Assembly (NCBI GenBank): GCA_029251165.1
Contig: JAQXDW010000151.1
Location: 248,001-312,000, forward strand
Source of the DNA: Myxococcota bacterium
Lineage (GTDB): Bacteria > Myxococcota_A > UBA796
Reading direction: 5' to 3'
Length of the DNA stretch: 64,000 bases
The notes beneath the pieces are model-generated. The model made no database searches. It saw nothing but the letters and a program-made list of their open reading frames with translations, and was not told the DNA's origin. The position numbers and the translations under genes are program-made. Of the stretch, positions 15,656 through 24,194 are shown in pieces (positions within the stretch are counted from its first letter, which is position 1; the number at the start of each line of letters is the position of its first letter).

Positions 15656-16126
15656 CTACTCGCAGAGGTCCGTGCGGGGGACGTCGAAGCTTCCACGGAT
15701 GTGGTAGTCCGGATCGATGAGCTCACCCTCTACGGAGGTGAGGCTTCCCCAGATGTCGACCAGTCCAGCGACCCGACCGCCAGGTATCTCGAAGAGGTCC
15801 AGGAGCAGCTTTCCCTCAGCAGCCTCCAGCCAGTCGCCAGGGTTGATCGGATCGGCGACATAGCTGAAGTCAAAGCCAGAGTCCGCAAACCAGGTCTGCG
15901 CGGTGAGGGCATCGGGCTCCAGCGGAGGCATGGAGACGATCATCTCTTCGTTGGCTGCGGTCCGCAGCACGATCTCAACAAGCCCGGTCGCCGGACAGCG
16001 GCTGGCGTAGCTGTAGGGATCGACGACCTGAGTGCTGATCACACCGCCGATGATGAACTCTCCTTTTGCGGAGTCATCCACAGCGACGGAGTCTGCACAA
16101 CCAATGAGGAGTAGGGGGAGAATCAT
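15656..16126 (-). CDS. Hypothetical lipoprotein
   Basis: A 156-residue lipoprotein with signal MILPLLLIGC (Cys10, no basic residue). The mature part is beta-rich (GEFIIGGVISTQVVD, GLVEIVLRTAANEE, HIRGSFDVPRTDLCE) with a Cys near each end. No family was recognised. A TATATC element and a GGGAG stretch precede the start closely. It is upstream of the 250-residue membrane-associated protein on the same strand. Confidence 0.75.
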   Translation of the reverse strand: MILPLLLIGCADSVAVDDSAKGEFIIGGVISTQVVDPYSYASRCPATGLVEIVLRTAANEEMIVSMPPLEPDALTAQTWFADSGFDFSYVADPINPGDWLEAAEGKLLLDLFEIPGGRVAGLVDIWGSLTSVEGELIDPDYHIRGSFDVPRTDLCE

Positions 16127-16164
16127 GACTCCCGATATATACCCGGATTTTTTCGGCTGTCGTG

Positions 16165-17460
16165 TCAGGGCTTCGACAGCGCTTCAGATCGGCCGCGGAT
16201 CGCCAGAAGCCCAGCAACAACAACGAATGCGATGACCCCAAGCAGGGGCTCAAGCAGCCCATCGCTCTGAAGCACCAGCAGCACAACCGCGGCAAGACTG
16301 GAAGTCAAGTAGACCAGCGCCGGCAGCGGCCAGAGCGGTGCCGAGAAGCTCCCGCGCTCGCCTCGGGCATGGAGAATGAGCGCAGAGATGACGGTCAGAG
16401 AGCCGATGAGCATCATCGCCAGGGTGGTGATGCTGAGGATGGTAGAGAAGCCACCGGTCAGCAGCAGCAGGCAGGCGATTCCGGCCTGCACCCACAGCGC
16501 ACGAGTGGGCACACCGCCGGTCCGTGCAGCCAGCGCTGCCGGCAGGACTCCCTGCTGTGCCATCGCCAGCGCCACCCGTGCTCCACCCAGCGCAGTGCCG
16601 TTGATCGAGGCCAGCAGGGCCAGCGCCACCAGCCCGCTCATGATCACCGCGCCGTTCGGGAGCAGGACCGCAGCCATCGCAGAGCCGGACTCTCCAGCAC
16701 CCGCCAGGCCGGGCATTCCGAGGACATGGACCATCGCCATGCACAGCAGGAGATAGAGCGCGGTGATGAGGGCCGTGCCGCCGATGAGCCCCACGGGCAG
16801 GCTGCGATCGGGATCTCGCACCTCTCCGGCGACATAGATCACCGCCGGCCAGCCAGCGTAGGTGAAGTAGATCGCCATCCAGGCCTTGAGCAGTCCGGTC
16901 GGAGCCTCGACCATGCCGCCGCCAGCGCCCTCCCCCACCAGCCCCCACACCGACAGACCAATCAGCAGCACCATCGGAACCGCTGTGAGCGCGGTCTGCG
17001 CCCAGGATGTCAGCCGCACGCTGAGGACATTGAGGCCCGTGAGCGCGAGGACCACGACCATTCCGGCGAGCTGATAGCGGGGAATGCCGAGGAGCGGAAG
17101 AGAGAGGTCGAGGCCGGTGACGGTGGCGAGCTGGTACTGACAGACCGCAGCGGCCATCGCCGCGAGAGAGCCCGCGAATGCCAGCGAAAACATCACCGCT
17201 CCGCTGGCTCCAGCGACCGCTGGTCCGAGGGCAGCGCGCTGGAAGATGACATCCCCGCCGGCCTCCGGTCGCATCGCGCCGAGCTGGGCGTAGACGAGCG
17301 CACCGGACAGCGCCACCAGCCCACCCGCCAGCCAGAGCCCATAGAACCACGCCGCCGAGGGGGCCGCAGCAGCAACAAGCGGCGGCGTGAGGAAGATGCC
17401 GATGCCGAGCATGGAGCCTGCGACCACCGCGACCGCGCCGACCGGGCCGATGACCCTCAC
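16165..17460 (-). CDS. APC-superfamily amino acid permease
   Basis: A 431-residue integral membrane protein with about 12 hydrophobic helices. The first helix carries the APC glycine motif (VVAGSMLGIGIF), the sixth region reads IYFTYAGWPAVIYVAGEVRDPDRSLP, and the eighth carries SINGTALGGARVALAMAQQG, all diagnostic for APC transporters of the LAT/YhdG type. It should move amino acids across the inner membrane. The GTG start overlaps the TGA of the upstream QEGLA-motif gene (GTGA), so the two are coupled. The pairing suggests use of amino acids released by a peptidase, but this is inference. Confidence 0.9.
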   Translation of the reverse strand: MRVIGPVGAVAVVAGSMLGIGIFLTPPLVAAAAPSAAWFYGLWLAGGLVALSGALVYAQLGAMRPEAGGDVIFQRAALGPAVAGASGAVMFSLAFAGSLAAMAAAVCQYQLATVTGLDLSLPLLGIPRYQLAGMVVVLALTGLNVLSVRLTSWAQTALTAVPMVLLIGLSVWGLVGEGAGGGMVEAPTGLLKAWMAIYFTYAGWPAVIYVAGEVRDPDRSLPVGLIGGTALITALYLLLCMAMVHVLGMPGLAGAGESGSAMAAVLLPNGAVIMSGLVALALLASINGTALGGARVALAMAQQGVLPAALAARTGGVPTRALWVQAGIACLLLLTGGFSTILSITTLAMMLIGSLTVISALILHARGERGSFSAPLWPLPALVYLTSSLAAVVLLVLQSDGLLEPLLGVIAFVVVAGLLAIRGRSEALSKP

Positions 17461-18689
17461 GACAGCTCCTCGCGAGTGAAGTCGGACAGGGACAGGTTCC
17501 CCAGCGGGATGCGGCTGGAGAAGCCCGCCCAGGCCAGGTAGGCAGCGAGGGTCGGCAGGCTGACGATCCAGTCGGGCACCACCGCTGGCGCGGCCAGGGT
17601 TCCGTCCTTGAACGCAGGCTCCAGCAGCACCGCATCTCCAAGGGTCATGCGACCGGCGAACAGGCGAGCGGGCATGTCGAGGTGCCCCTCCAGGATCGCC
17701 TGGAGGAGGAAGGTGTGGGTGGTGGTCATGCCCTTGAGGTAGACGACATCCTTGGTGAACACGATCCCGCCCCGGACATCTCCACCCCGGAAGATGCGGG
17801 CAGCCGATCGGTAGGCTTCGGTGTCCGGCTGACCGCCGGCTCGGAAGATGTCGTAGACCTGGAGGAAGTCCGCCCCGGAAAGCCCAGCATCGAGGGCTTC
17901 AATGCGCAGCGCGATCCGCCGCAACCGGGTGAGGTCCATGGTGTCGGTGATCATCTCCGCGAGGGTGGCGAGCCCCTCCTGGGTGGCGGTGGTCCGGGGA
18001 GCAGACAAGCCGAGGCTGGTGAGCAGCGGCTGGGCCCGTCCGTTGCGCTTGGTCGCGCTGTGAACCAGGGCCTCGTGCTCCAGGAGCTGCCGGAGGGTCT
18101 GCTCGGTGTACGCAGCCCCCCCCCGCAGGCGAACCCGCAGTGCCCCGGCGGTCGCGAGGGCCGCGAGGTGCGGATCGAGCACGACCGGCAGGGACTTGTC
18201 GGTGAAGTAGCCGTCGATCTTCTCCTGCAGCCAGATCGCGGCCGCCTCTGCGGGCATGGTCGGTCGGGGCTCACCGAGCGGAGCGGTGTTGGTGGTGGTG
18301 ATGAAGTGCTCAGCGGCGTCGAGGTGGGTCGGACCGCCGGGCACGATGGGCTGGCTGGGCGCGCCATACAGCGACACCGACCGCGCAGTGAAGGTCGGTG
18401 TATGGGCAGCCTGGATCATCTCCGCAGCCTCTCGATAGCTGTCGGTGGTCCGAATCAAGAACGCTCCGACCGGATCTTCACCGTCGATCTGACGCCGCAG
18501 CTCCAACAGCGCAGTGATCGTCTCGCGGTGATCGATCTCGACCGGCGGCGGCTTCGGCAGCACACGCCCCCGGGCGGCGAAGAAGCCGGCCTCGACAGTG
18601 TCCGGCCAGGACAGCGGGCCGAGGATCCGAATGGATCGGGCCAGCTTGACCAGGCGCTCGTCCCACGCTCGAATCCGATCGGTTCGCAT
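17457..18689 (-). CDS. QEGLA-motif protein (DUF1704 / MATCAP-like metallopeptidase fold)
   Basis: A 410-residue protein of the family annotated flavohemoglobin-expression-modulating QEGLA motif protein. Visible are HEALVH at 205-210, an HExxxH zinc motif, and TQEGLATLAEM at 236-246, whose Glu is the presumed third ligand. Eukaryotic relatives (MATCAP) use the same HExxxH plus Glu set as tyrosine carboxypeptidases, so a bacterial metallocarboxypeptidase role is plausible but unproven. Further family landmarks are FRGGDVRGGIVFTKDVVYLKG and the FLLQAILEGHLDMPARLFAG segment. It is the first gene of a pair with the amino acid permease. A TAGCAT element lies 5 bases before the ATG. Confidence 0.85.
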   Translation of the reverse strand: MRTDRIRAWDERLVKLARSIRILGPLSWPDTVEAGFFAARGRVLPKPPPVEIDHRETITALLELRRQIDGEDPVGAFLIRTTDSYREAAEMIQAAHTPTFTARSVSLYGAPSQPIVPGGPTHLDAAEHFITTTNTAPLGEPRPTMPAEAAAIWLQEKIDGYFTDKSLPVVLDPHLAALATAGALRVRLRGGAAYTEQTLRQLLEHEALVHSATKRNGRAQPLLTSLGLSAPRTTATQEGLATLAEMITDTMDLTRLRRIALRIEALDAGLSGADFLQVYDIFRAGGQPDTEAYRSAARIFRGGDVRGGIVFTKDVVYLKGMTTTHTFLLQAILEGHLDMPARLFAGRMTLGDAVLLEPAFKDGTLAAPAVVPDWIVSLPTLAAYLAWAGFSSRIPLGNLSLSDFTREELS

Positions 18690-18700
18690 GGGGCATGCTA
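18690..18700 (-). promoter_or_regulatory. Predicted -10 element, leaderless architecture
   Basis: TAGCAT (18700-18695, minus strand) is followed by 5 bases and the ATG at 18689. Confidence 0.4.
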
Positions 18701-18782
18701 TCGCGTCCCCGTGCTCGGGTCATTCAGCTCTCCGCAGCTACACGATGATGCAACGCCACGCATCGAGCGCCTCATCCAGCCC

Positions 18783-19313
18783 CTACAGCGCGAGCGCGGC
18801 TCGTCGTCCAGAGGTCACCGTCAGGACCGCGTCGTCCACCAGGTACTCACCAACGGGCAGCATTCCAGCAAACCGCCCATCCTCAGCGAGGCGTCGGGTG
18901 GCGGTGTCGATGGCCTTGCGCTTCACGGCGTCGAGAGGCGGCTCGCTGATCGCGAACTGCGCGCCGAGCTGCGCCGTGAGCTCGACCTGACCGTACTGGG
19001 TGTCGATCGCCCAGAGCCAGTCGATGACCTCTCGGGTTGGGGTCGACCGGGCCGCCGCGCGGAGCCGGTCGTAGCAGTCCTGGATCTCCCCAAGGTCCTG
19101 GGCTGCGTAGGCCCCCTCGAGGTGCTGCTTGCCGGTCAGCTCAGCGTCGCGCGCGACGAGAGCCCGATACATTCGGTCCACCCCGAGCCAGATGTTTCGG
19201 CGCGCCAGGGCTCGCATCTCCTCGGTCAGGCGAACCTCCTCAGCCTCCGCCGCAGTAACGGCGGCGGCCGAGGTGCTGAGCATCAGGAGGATGAGGAAGA
19301 GACCGCGCCGCAT
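18783..19313 (-). CDS. Secreted hypothetical protein
   Basis: A 176-residue protein with a Sec signal peptide (MRRGLFLILLMLSTSAAA, probable cleavage near VTAAEA). The mature part is mostly helical and charged, with ARRNIWLGVDRMYRALVARD and a terminal beta segment DDAVLTVTSGRR. No domain was recognised. It lies 93 bases upstream of the QEGLA-motif gene on the same strand. Confidence 0.72.
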   Translation of the reverse strand: MRRGLFLILLMLSTSAAAVTAAEAEEVRLTEEMRALARRNIWLGVDRMYRALVARDAELTGKQHLEGAYAAQDLGEIQDCYDRLRAAARSTPTREVIDWLWAIDTQYGQVELTAQLGAQFAISEPPLDAVKRKAIDTATRRLAEDGRFAGMLPVGEYLVDDAVLTVTSGRRAALAL

Positions 19314-19558
19314 GAGCTTGTTGATACACGAAGAGAGACGACAGCGCTGGCTGTTTTTGTCTTCCTACCCGATCTTCGCGTGGGTGGGGTTCAGTCGGAA
19401 CACGCCGGCTGCCGCTCACACACTGCAGCGACAGGCTGCCGCTGAGAGCAGACTGGCCGCAGCCCATGGGCGGTGGTGAGTCGGGCTGACGTGGGGGCTG
19501 TCCGCACAAAAAGGGTAGCCTGACAGATCTGCCGAGACATCCAGAGAGAGAGAACACC

Positions 19559-20386
19559 ATGGTCATTCTGATCACCGGCTGCCGCTCGGGCTTTGGGCTG
19601 CGGACTGCGGTCACCGCTGCGCTGCGCGGACACACGGTCTACGCCGGCCTGCGCGATCTCACGACCGCAGGCCGACTGCGCGAGGCTGCTGAGGGCCTGC
19701 CGGTCCACCCCGTCCAGCTCGACGTCACCGATGCCACGCAGCGTGAGGCCGTCGTCTCAGCGATCCTGGACACGCACGGGCGCCTCGACGCCCTCATCAA
19801 CAACGCCGGCATCATCCTGGGGGGCAGCCTCGAGATGCTCTCTGAGGACGAGGTTCGGCGGGTGTTCGAGGTCAACGTGTTTGCCGTGTGGGCGCTGATC
19901 CAGGCGGTCCTGCCCGCGATGCGTGGCGTCGGAAGCGGGGCGATCATCAACATCTCCTCGGCCTCCGGTCGCATCGCGCTGCCGGGCCTGGGAGCCTACG
20001 CCAGCTCGAAGTTCGCGCTGGAGGGAATGACCGAGTCGCTGCGACACGAGGTCGCCCCGTTCGGGATCCGGGTCGCGCTCATCGAGCCCGGTCCCTACAA
20101 GACCGACATGATGGTGCGAAACCGCGCGATCAGTCGCAATGCCGACCGACCGGACAACCCCTACGCGCCCTACACCGCGCGCGCCGAGGACGTCTTTCAG
20201 CGATCCCGCTCCAGCCACGGAGATCCGCAGGACGTCGCGGATCGCATCGTCAGCCTGCTCGATCGAGCCGCCTTTCCCCTGCGCCACCCGATGGGCCTCA
20301 GCGCCAAGGCCCGACTGGCCTTCGTCCGCATGGCCCCGTTCGCACTCTGGGAGGCGCTGCTGCGGTACGTGCTGACCCCGCGCTGA
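19559..20386 (+). CDS. Short-chain dehydrogenase/reductase
   Basis: A 275-residue classical SDR. The cofactor motif is TGCRSGFG near the N-terminus (TGxxxGxG), followed by INNAGI, the catalytic Ser (INISSASGR), YASSK with the catalytic Tyr and Lys, and the PG segment IEPGPYKTDM. The Arg residues after the second strand (LRDLTTAGR) suggest NADP(H). The order fits retinol-dehydrogenase-like or 17-beta-HSD-like SDRs; the substrate is unknown. A purine-rich ribosome site (GAGAGAGAGA) precedes the ATG. It converges with the lipoprotein gene only 7 bases downstream. Confidence 0.9.
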   Translation: MVILITGCRSGFGLRTAVTAALRGHTVYAGLRDLTTAGRLREAAEGLPVHPVQLDVTDATQREAVVSAILDTHGRLDALINNAGIILGGSLEMLSEDEVRRVFEVNVFAVWALIQAVLPAMRGVGSGAIINISSASGRIALPGLGAYASSKFALEGMTESLRHEVAPFGIRVALIEPGPYKTDMMVRNRAISRNADRPDNPYAPYTARAEDVFQRSRSSHGDPQDVADRIVSLLDRAAFPLRHPMGLSAKARLAFVRMAPFALWEALLRYVLTPR

Positions 20387-20393
20387 TGTCGGC

Positions 20394-21299
20394 TCACCGC
20401 TGGAAGATGTGGACGGCCTGATCGGCGTGCCGCGCATCGGTCGGCGGACGGGCGAGCGGACCGCAGGGCGGATGGTCGTCTTCGGAATCGGTGACCACCG
20501 CGAGACGGTCCTCAGCCAGGAAGACCACCCCCTCTGCGGTGGTGTAGATCGTCTTGCCCGCTGCATCTCGGGGCAGCGGCAGGGTCTCCCCGGCGCCGAC
20601 CGTCCAGGCCCCGTCGGCGTGTGATAGCGCCCCGATCCACAGGGCCGCTGACTTCTGGGAGAGCACCGCGAGGGTGTAGTCGCTCGGGCAGGCCTCCGCG
20701 CTGTACAGGGCGAGTCCAGCGTAGTCCTTGAAGTCCACCGGAAGCGAGATGCTGGTGGCAGACCAGGCGGCCCCCTCCAAGCGGAGCGCAACCAGCGGGC
20801 CGCCGCCATCACAGCCACCCTCGCACAGGGCCAGGAGCGTCTCCTGGCATGCCGCCCACGCCAGCCCCTCGATCCCCTTGCCCTTCTTCGTCTTTACCGC
20901 AACCGGCGCACGTGCCGTGACCGCCTCGTCCTGCCAGGTCACGATCGCTCCGTCCTCTTCAGCGATGAAGAGGTGTGACCCCGCCGAGGTAATCGCCTCG
21001 AAGTCGTCAGCATCAACGGGCGGAGCGAGGGTGGCCGAGGTGAGGTCCGGGGCGAGGGAGAGGATGCGGCCGCTGTTGTCGAAGGCGACGAAGAGACGGC
21101 CGTCGTGGAGGGTCAGGCCGCTGGCCTCATAGGCTCCGTCGTCTCCGGTGAGGCGGTCGACGCCGAGATCACAGACGCGGCGTCCGTCGATCCAGGTGAG
21201 CGCCGGCTCCGACTCGACCTCGGCCGCCTTACGCTCAGAGGGCCGGACAGCCGGCGGTGGCGGAGGGGGCTCCGTGCAGGCGAGGAAGAGGAGGAGCAT
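20394..21299 (-). CDS. Lipoprotein with beta-propeller-like (SdiA-regulated-type) repeats
   Basis: A 301-residue lipoprotein with a minimal signal, MLLLFLAC (Cys8), then a poly-Pro stretch. The mature protein has repeated strands of the sort LTLHDGRLFVAFDNSGRILSL, AITSAGSHLFIAEEDG and IEGLAWAACQETLLALCEG. This resembles SdiA-regulated or esterase-like-activity-of-phytase propellers that bind a surface ligand. Four Cys residues cluster in the middle. The function is unknown; the propeller call is by pattern only. Confidence 0.72.
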   Translation of the reverse strand: MLLLFLACTEPPPPPPAVRPSERKAAEVESEPALTWIDGRRVCDLGVDRLTGDDGAYEASGLTLHDGRLFVAFDNSGRILSLAPDLTSATLAPPVDADDFEAITSAGSHLFIAEEDGAIVTWQDEAVTARAPVAVKTKKGKGIEGLAWAACQETLLALCEGGCDGGGPLVALRLEGAAWSATSISLPVDFKDYAGLALYSAEACPSDYTLAVLSQKSAALWIGALSHADGAWTVGAGETLPLPRDAAGKTIYTTAEGVVFLAEDRLAVVTDSEDDHPPCGPLARPPTDARHADQAVHIFQR

Positions 21300-21373
21300 G
21301 GATCAGCCCTGTGGCGATGGTGTGTGGGTGTCGAGAGCAGGACGTGTTCTCAAGCGGCCGGGCATGCGCACGG

Positions 21374-22264
21374 TCACTCGGTCATCACCACCAGCGCCCC
21401 GTCGATGATCTCCAGAACCTCTGGCGACCCGCCGTAGTATGCCGCCATTCCAACATCCACGCGCCACACCTGCTCGCCACACGCGGCGTTGATCCCGTCA
21501 TCCTGGACGGTGTGGGCGACGACCATCCGGTCTGCCCCGGTCATCGTGAGCACCTCATCGAGCAGGGCACAGTCGTCGTCGTCGGGGTCGTCAGAGTAGT
21601 GGCGGCTCCAGATCGGAGACCCGTCGGCGACCATCGGATCGGAGCGGGAGCCCGCGCCACGCATCCAGGTGCTGGTCTCTTCGTTGATCGCATCGATGCC
21701 GAAGTCAACGTGCTCTGGAAGCACGCCGCCGTGAACGAAGATTGTCCCCTCAAGCTGGAGAATGACCCGATGATCGGAGAGCTTCATCGCGTACTCTCCG
21801 CCGGGTCGAAACGCCGCAACTCGACCGCGCTGCTCCTCCGGGTAGGCCTGGAGCGCGGCGTCGTCCAGGTCGTAGTCGACGTCAGCAAAGTCGGCGAAGC
21901 CACCATCCGTGACATAGCGGAGGTCCAGCTCCACGTTCATGATCTCGTGGTTGCCCAGCAGCGGATAGAGCGCACCACCAGCCTCCAAAGCCTGAATCTG
22001 GAGGTCCTCGAACAGGTCGAGGATCTCCCGCTCGTTGTCGCCACGGTCGAGCTGATCGCCGACCTGCACGACCTGGGTGGTGCCGCCGATCCAGGCATCG
22101 CTGTCGTCGAGGACACCAGCAAGCTTCAGGGCACCACGGGCGGCGTCGGCGTCTCCGTGGACATCTCCAAAGGTCACCACCCGGACCGGGCTGACCGGCG
22201 CTGCGCTGTCCACAGGGCCAGCAGCATCGTTGTCCGCGCTACAAGCCAGCAGGATCACAATCAC
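21374..22264 (-). CDS. Metallophosphoesterase lipoprotein (Shewanella-like phosphatase type)
   Basis: A 296-residue lipoprotein. The metal-binding motifs are in order: GDVHGD, GDQLDRG, LLGNHEIMN, then a His in the FVHGG segment and another in VVAHTVQ. The GNHEIMN and GDxxDRG pair is typical of PPP-type Shewanella-like protein phosphatases (Shelphs), which act on phospho-Ser/Thr or phospho-Tyr; here the enzyme would be anchored in the envelope. The open frame reaches 22402, but the ribosome site GGAGG with 6-base spacing points to GTG 22264, giving the signal MIVILLAC (Cys8). It converges with nothing close and has its own promoter region. Confidence 0.85.
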   Translation of the reverse strand: MIVILLACSADNDAAGPVDSAAPVSPVRVVTFGDVHGDADAARGALKLAGVLDDSDAWIGGTTQVVQVGDQLDRGDNEREILDLFEDLQIQALEAGGALYPLLGNHEIMNVELDLRYVTDGGFADFADVDYDLDDAALQAYPEEQRGRVAAFRPGGEYAMKLSDHRVILQLEGTIFVHGGVLPEHVDFGIDAINEETSTWMRGAGSRSDPMVADGSPIWSRHYSDDPDDDDCALLDEVLTMTGADRMVVAHTVQDDGINAACGEQVWRVDVGMAAYYGGSPEVLEIIDGALVVMTE

Positions 22265-22496
22265 CAAGCACCTCCGAGGGGGAGTGCTGGATGCTGCACG
22301 CCCACGGCAGACTACACCCTGCCCCCTGGTCATGACCGGATTGTTTCTCCTCCACCCCGCACACCAGGCCGAGCCCGCTACGCCATCGACAGGCCACCAC
22401 ATGGGCTGAGGCCGACCCGGAATCGATGCGGCAACTCACGGCGAAACCGGAGCCACACCGTCGAATCGTCTGTATCAATGAAGTAGCATTATCGTC

Positions 22497-24194
22497 ATGC
22501 TCTTCCTCTTCCTCACTGGCCTGCTTGCTGCGGCCGCGTTCGGGATTCTGGTCACCCGGATCTTCTACCCCCACCACCGGCGCATCGCCCTGGCGCTGTA
22601 CCTCGCGGGCTGGGTGCCGTTCCTCATCTCCATCAAGCAGCACCGGGACATGCTCAACCGCGCCGCCGAGCCGCTCCAGGGCATGCTCACAGGCTATGAG
22701 CTGCACGTTGTTCTGCTGATCGCGCTGTTCGTGGCCGGGTACCTCATCCGGACCCTCCTGCCCAGCACGGCCTCTCCCGCCGAGGAGCTCTCAGACGACG
22801 CGCTGTCCAACCTCTTGGATCAGGACCTCAGGCTGCTGCGCTATCTGCTGAGTCGGCTCGACGGAGCCCTCGATGCCCTGATCGGCAGCGGACTGCTGAA
22901 GCCGTCCACCGAGCCTCCCACCGCCGAGGACAACCGCGAGCTGAGGGATCTCTGGGCAGCCTATGTCGAGGCCAGCTTTGAGCTGGACGTGCTCAAGTAC
23001 CGCCACCGCAGCTTCCACCAGCTGGCCTGGAAGAGCCCCGCCCAGGCCGAGGCGTTCCTCATCTCCTATGGTGCCTTCGCGGTTCAGTACGGTGCAGAGC
23101 TGACCCTGACCCAGGCTGTGAGCACCAACGATCGGGTCAAGACCGTCCTCAACGAAGCGGACCCGACCTTTGACCTTCCCGCCGACTGCTATGCAGCCAT
23201 CCAGTTGCGGCTGCTGCACCCGGACACCGTCGTGCGCCTCAACGCCGGCCGCGCCTGGATCAAGGTCATCCGAACCGATCTCACCCGCCACGCGGCACTG
23301 CTCGACCGGGTGGAAGACGCCCTGCGCTCGGTCGATGTGGCGGTGAGTCGTGATCCGCTCAACGTGCTGCGCAACCCGATGCACTACCTGGAGAAGCGGG
23401 CATTCGATACCTGGTTTCCGGTCCAGAAAGAAGCCGCCGTTCAGGTCAGCTACGTCCGCGCAACCTCCCGGCGCTACTTCATCTCCCGGCAGACCGCTGC
23501 CGGCATCACCGAGCGCCTTCAGCCCGGCGACATCCTCTTCCAGCGCAGAGAGTGGCACCTCACCAACCTCGGAATCCCCGGCTACTGGACCCATGCCGCG
23601 CTGTACCTCGGCAGTCCAGCCGACCTGGAGGCGCACTTTGCCGGGCTGGCGGAGCTTCAGGGTGGCAGCGTGGCGGACTACCTCGCCGCCCGTCGCCCCG
23701 AGGCCTGGGCGGCGCTGCAGGAGGCCGACAGCGCGGGAGAGCCGCGCTCCGTCATCGAGGCGCTGCGGCCTGGTGTGGTGCTGCATTCGGTGGCCGAGAG
23801 CTGCAGCTGCGACTCCCTCGGCGTGCTGCGCCCCCGCATCTCCCGCGCCGACACGCTCGCTGCGGTGGTCGAGGCGCTGGCCCACCTCGGCAAACCCTAC
23901 GACTACAACTTCGACTTCACCTCCGACAACGCCCTGGTCTGCTCCGAGCTGATCTACAAGGCCTTCCACGCCTCACAGGACATCGTGCTGGAGCCGGAGG
24001 AGACCAACGGTCGGCTGCTGCTGTCCCCCAATCAAATGGCGATCAAGTTCGACAACGAGCTGGGCGGCGACACCGCGCAGCTCGACTTCGTGCTGTTCCT
24101 CGATGGCCGCGACATCGACGTGGTTGAGGAGAGAGACGCCACCGCGTTCCGCAGCGCATGGCAGCGGCCGAAGTGGCACATTCTGTTCACCTGA
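22497..24194 (+). CDS. YiiX/YebB-like permuted NlpC/P60 cysteine hydrolase with N-terminal membrane helices
   Basis: A 565-residue protein. Two or three N-terminal hydrophobic helices (about residues 1-22, 33-45 and 70-85) are followed by a helical domain of about 200 residues and a C-terminal hydrolase domain. In that domain, GDILFQRREWHLTNLG opens the fold, WTHAALYLG supplies the catalytic His, and ALVCSELIYKAF the catalytic Cys; the His-before-Cys order is that of the circularly permuted NlpC/P60 class. Members act on amide or ester bonds, including lipids or peptidoglycan peptides. The end overlaps the convergent protease gene by 8 bases. Confidence 0.82.
   Translation: MLFLFLTGLLAAAAFGILVTRIFYPHHRRIALALYLAGWVPFLISIKQHRDMLNRAAEPLQGMLTGYELHVVLLIALFVAGYLIRTLLPSTASPAEELSDDALSNLLDQDLRLLRYLLSRLDGALDALIGSGLLKPSTEPPTAEDNRELRDLWAAYVEASFELDVLKYRHRSFHQLAWKSPAQAEAFLISYGAFAVQYGAELTLTQAVSTNDRVKTVLNEADPTFDLPADCYAAIQLRLLHPDTVVRLNAGRAWIKVIRTDLTRHAALLDRVEDALRSVDVAVSRDPLNVLRNPMHYLEKRAFDTWFPVQKEAAVQVSYVRATSRRYFISRQTAAGITERLQPGDILFQRREWHLTNLGIPGYWTHAALYLGSPADLEAHFAGLAELQGGSVADYLAARRPEAWAALQEADSAGEPRSVIEALRPGVVLHSVAESCSCDSLGVLRPRISRADTLAAVVEALAHLGKPYDYNFDFTSDNALVCSELIYKAFHASQDIVLEPEETNGRLLLSPNQMAIKFDNELGGDTAQLDFVLFLDGRDIDVVEERDATAFRSAWQRPKWHILFT

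Noticed and set aside
16162-17541. 459-codon plus-strand frame opposite the permease
   Set aside because: Composition is Arg/Gln/His-rich and typical of a shadow; the minus strand has the APC motifs.
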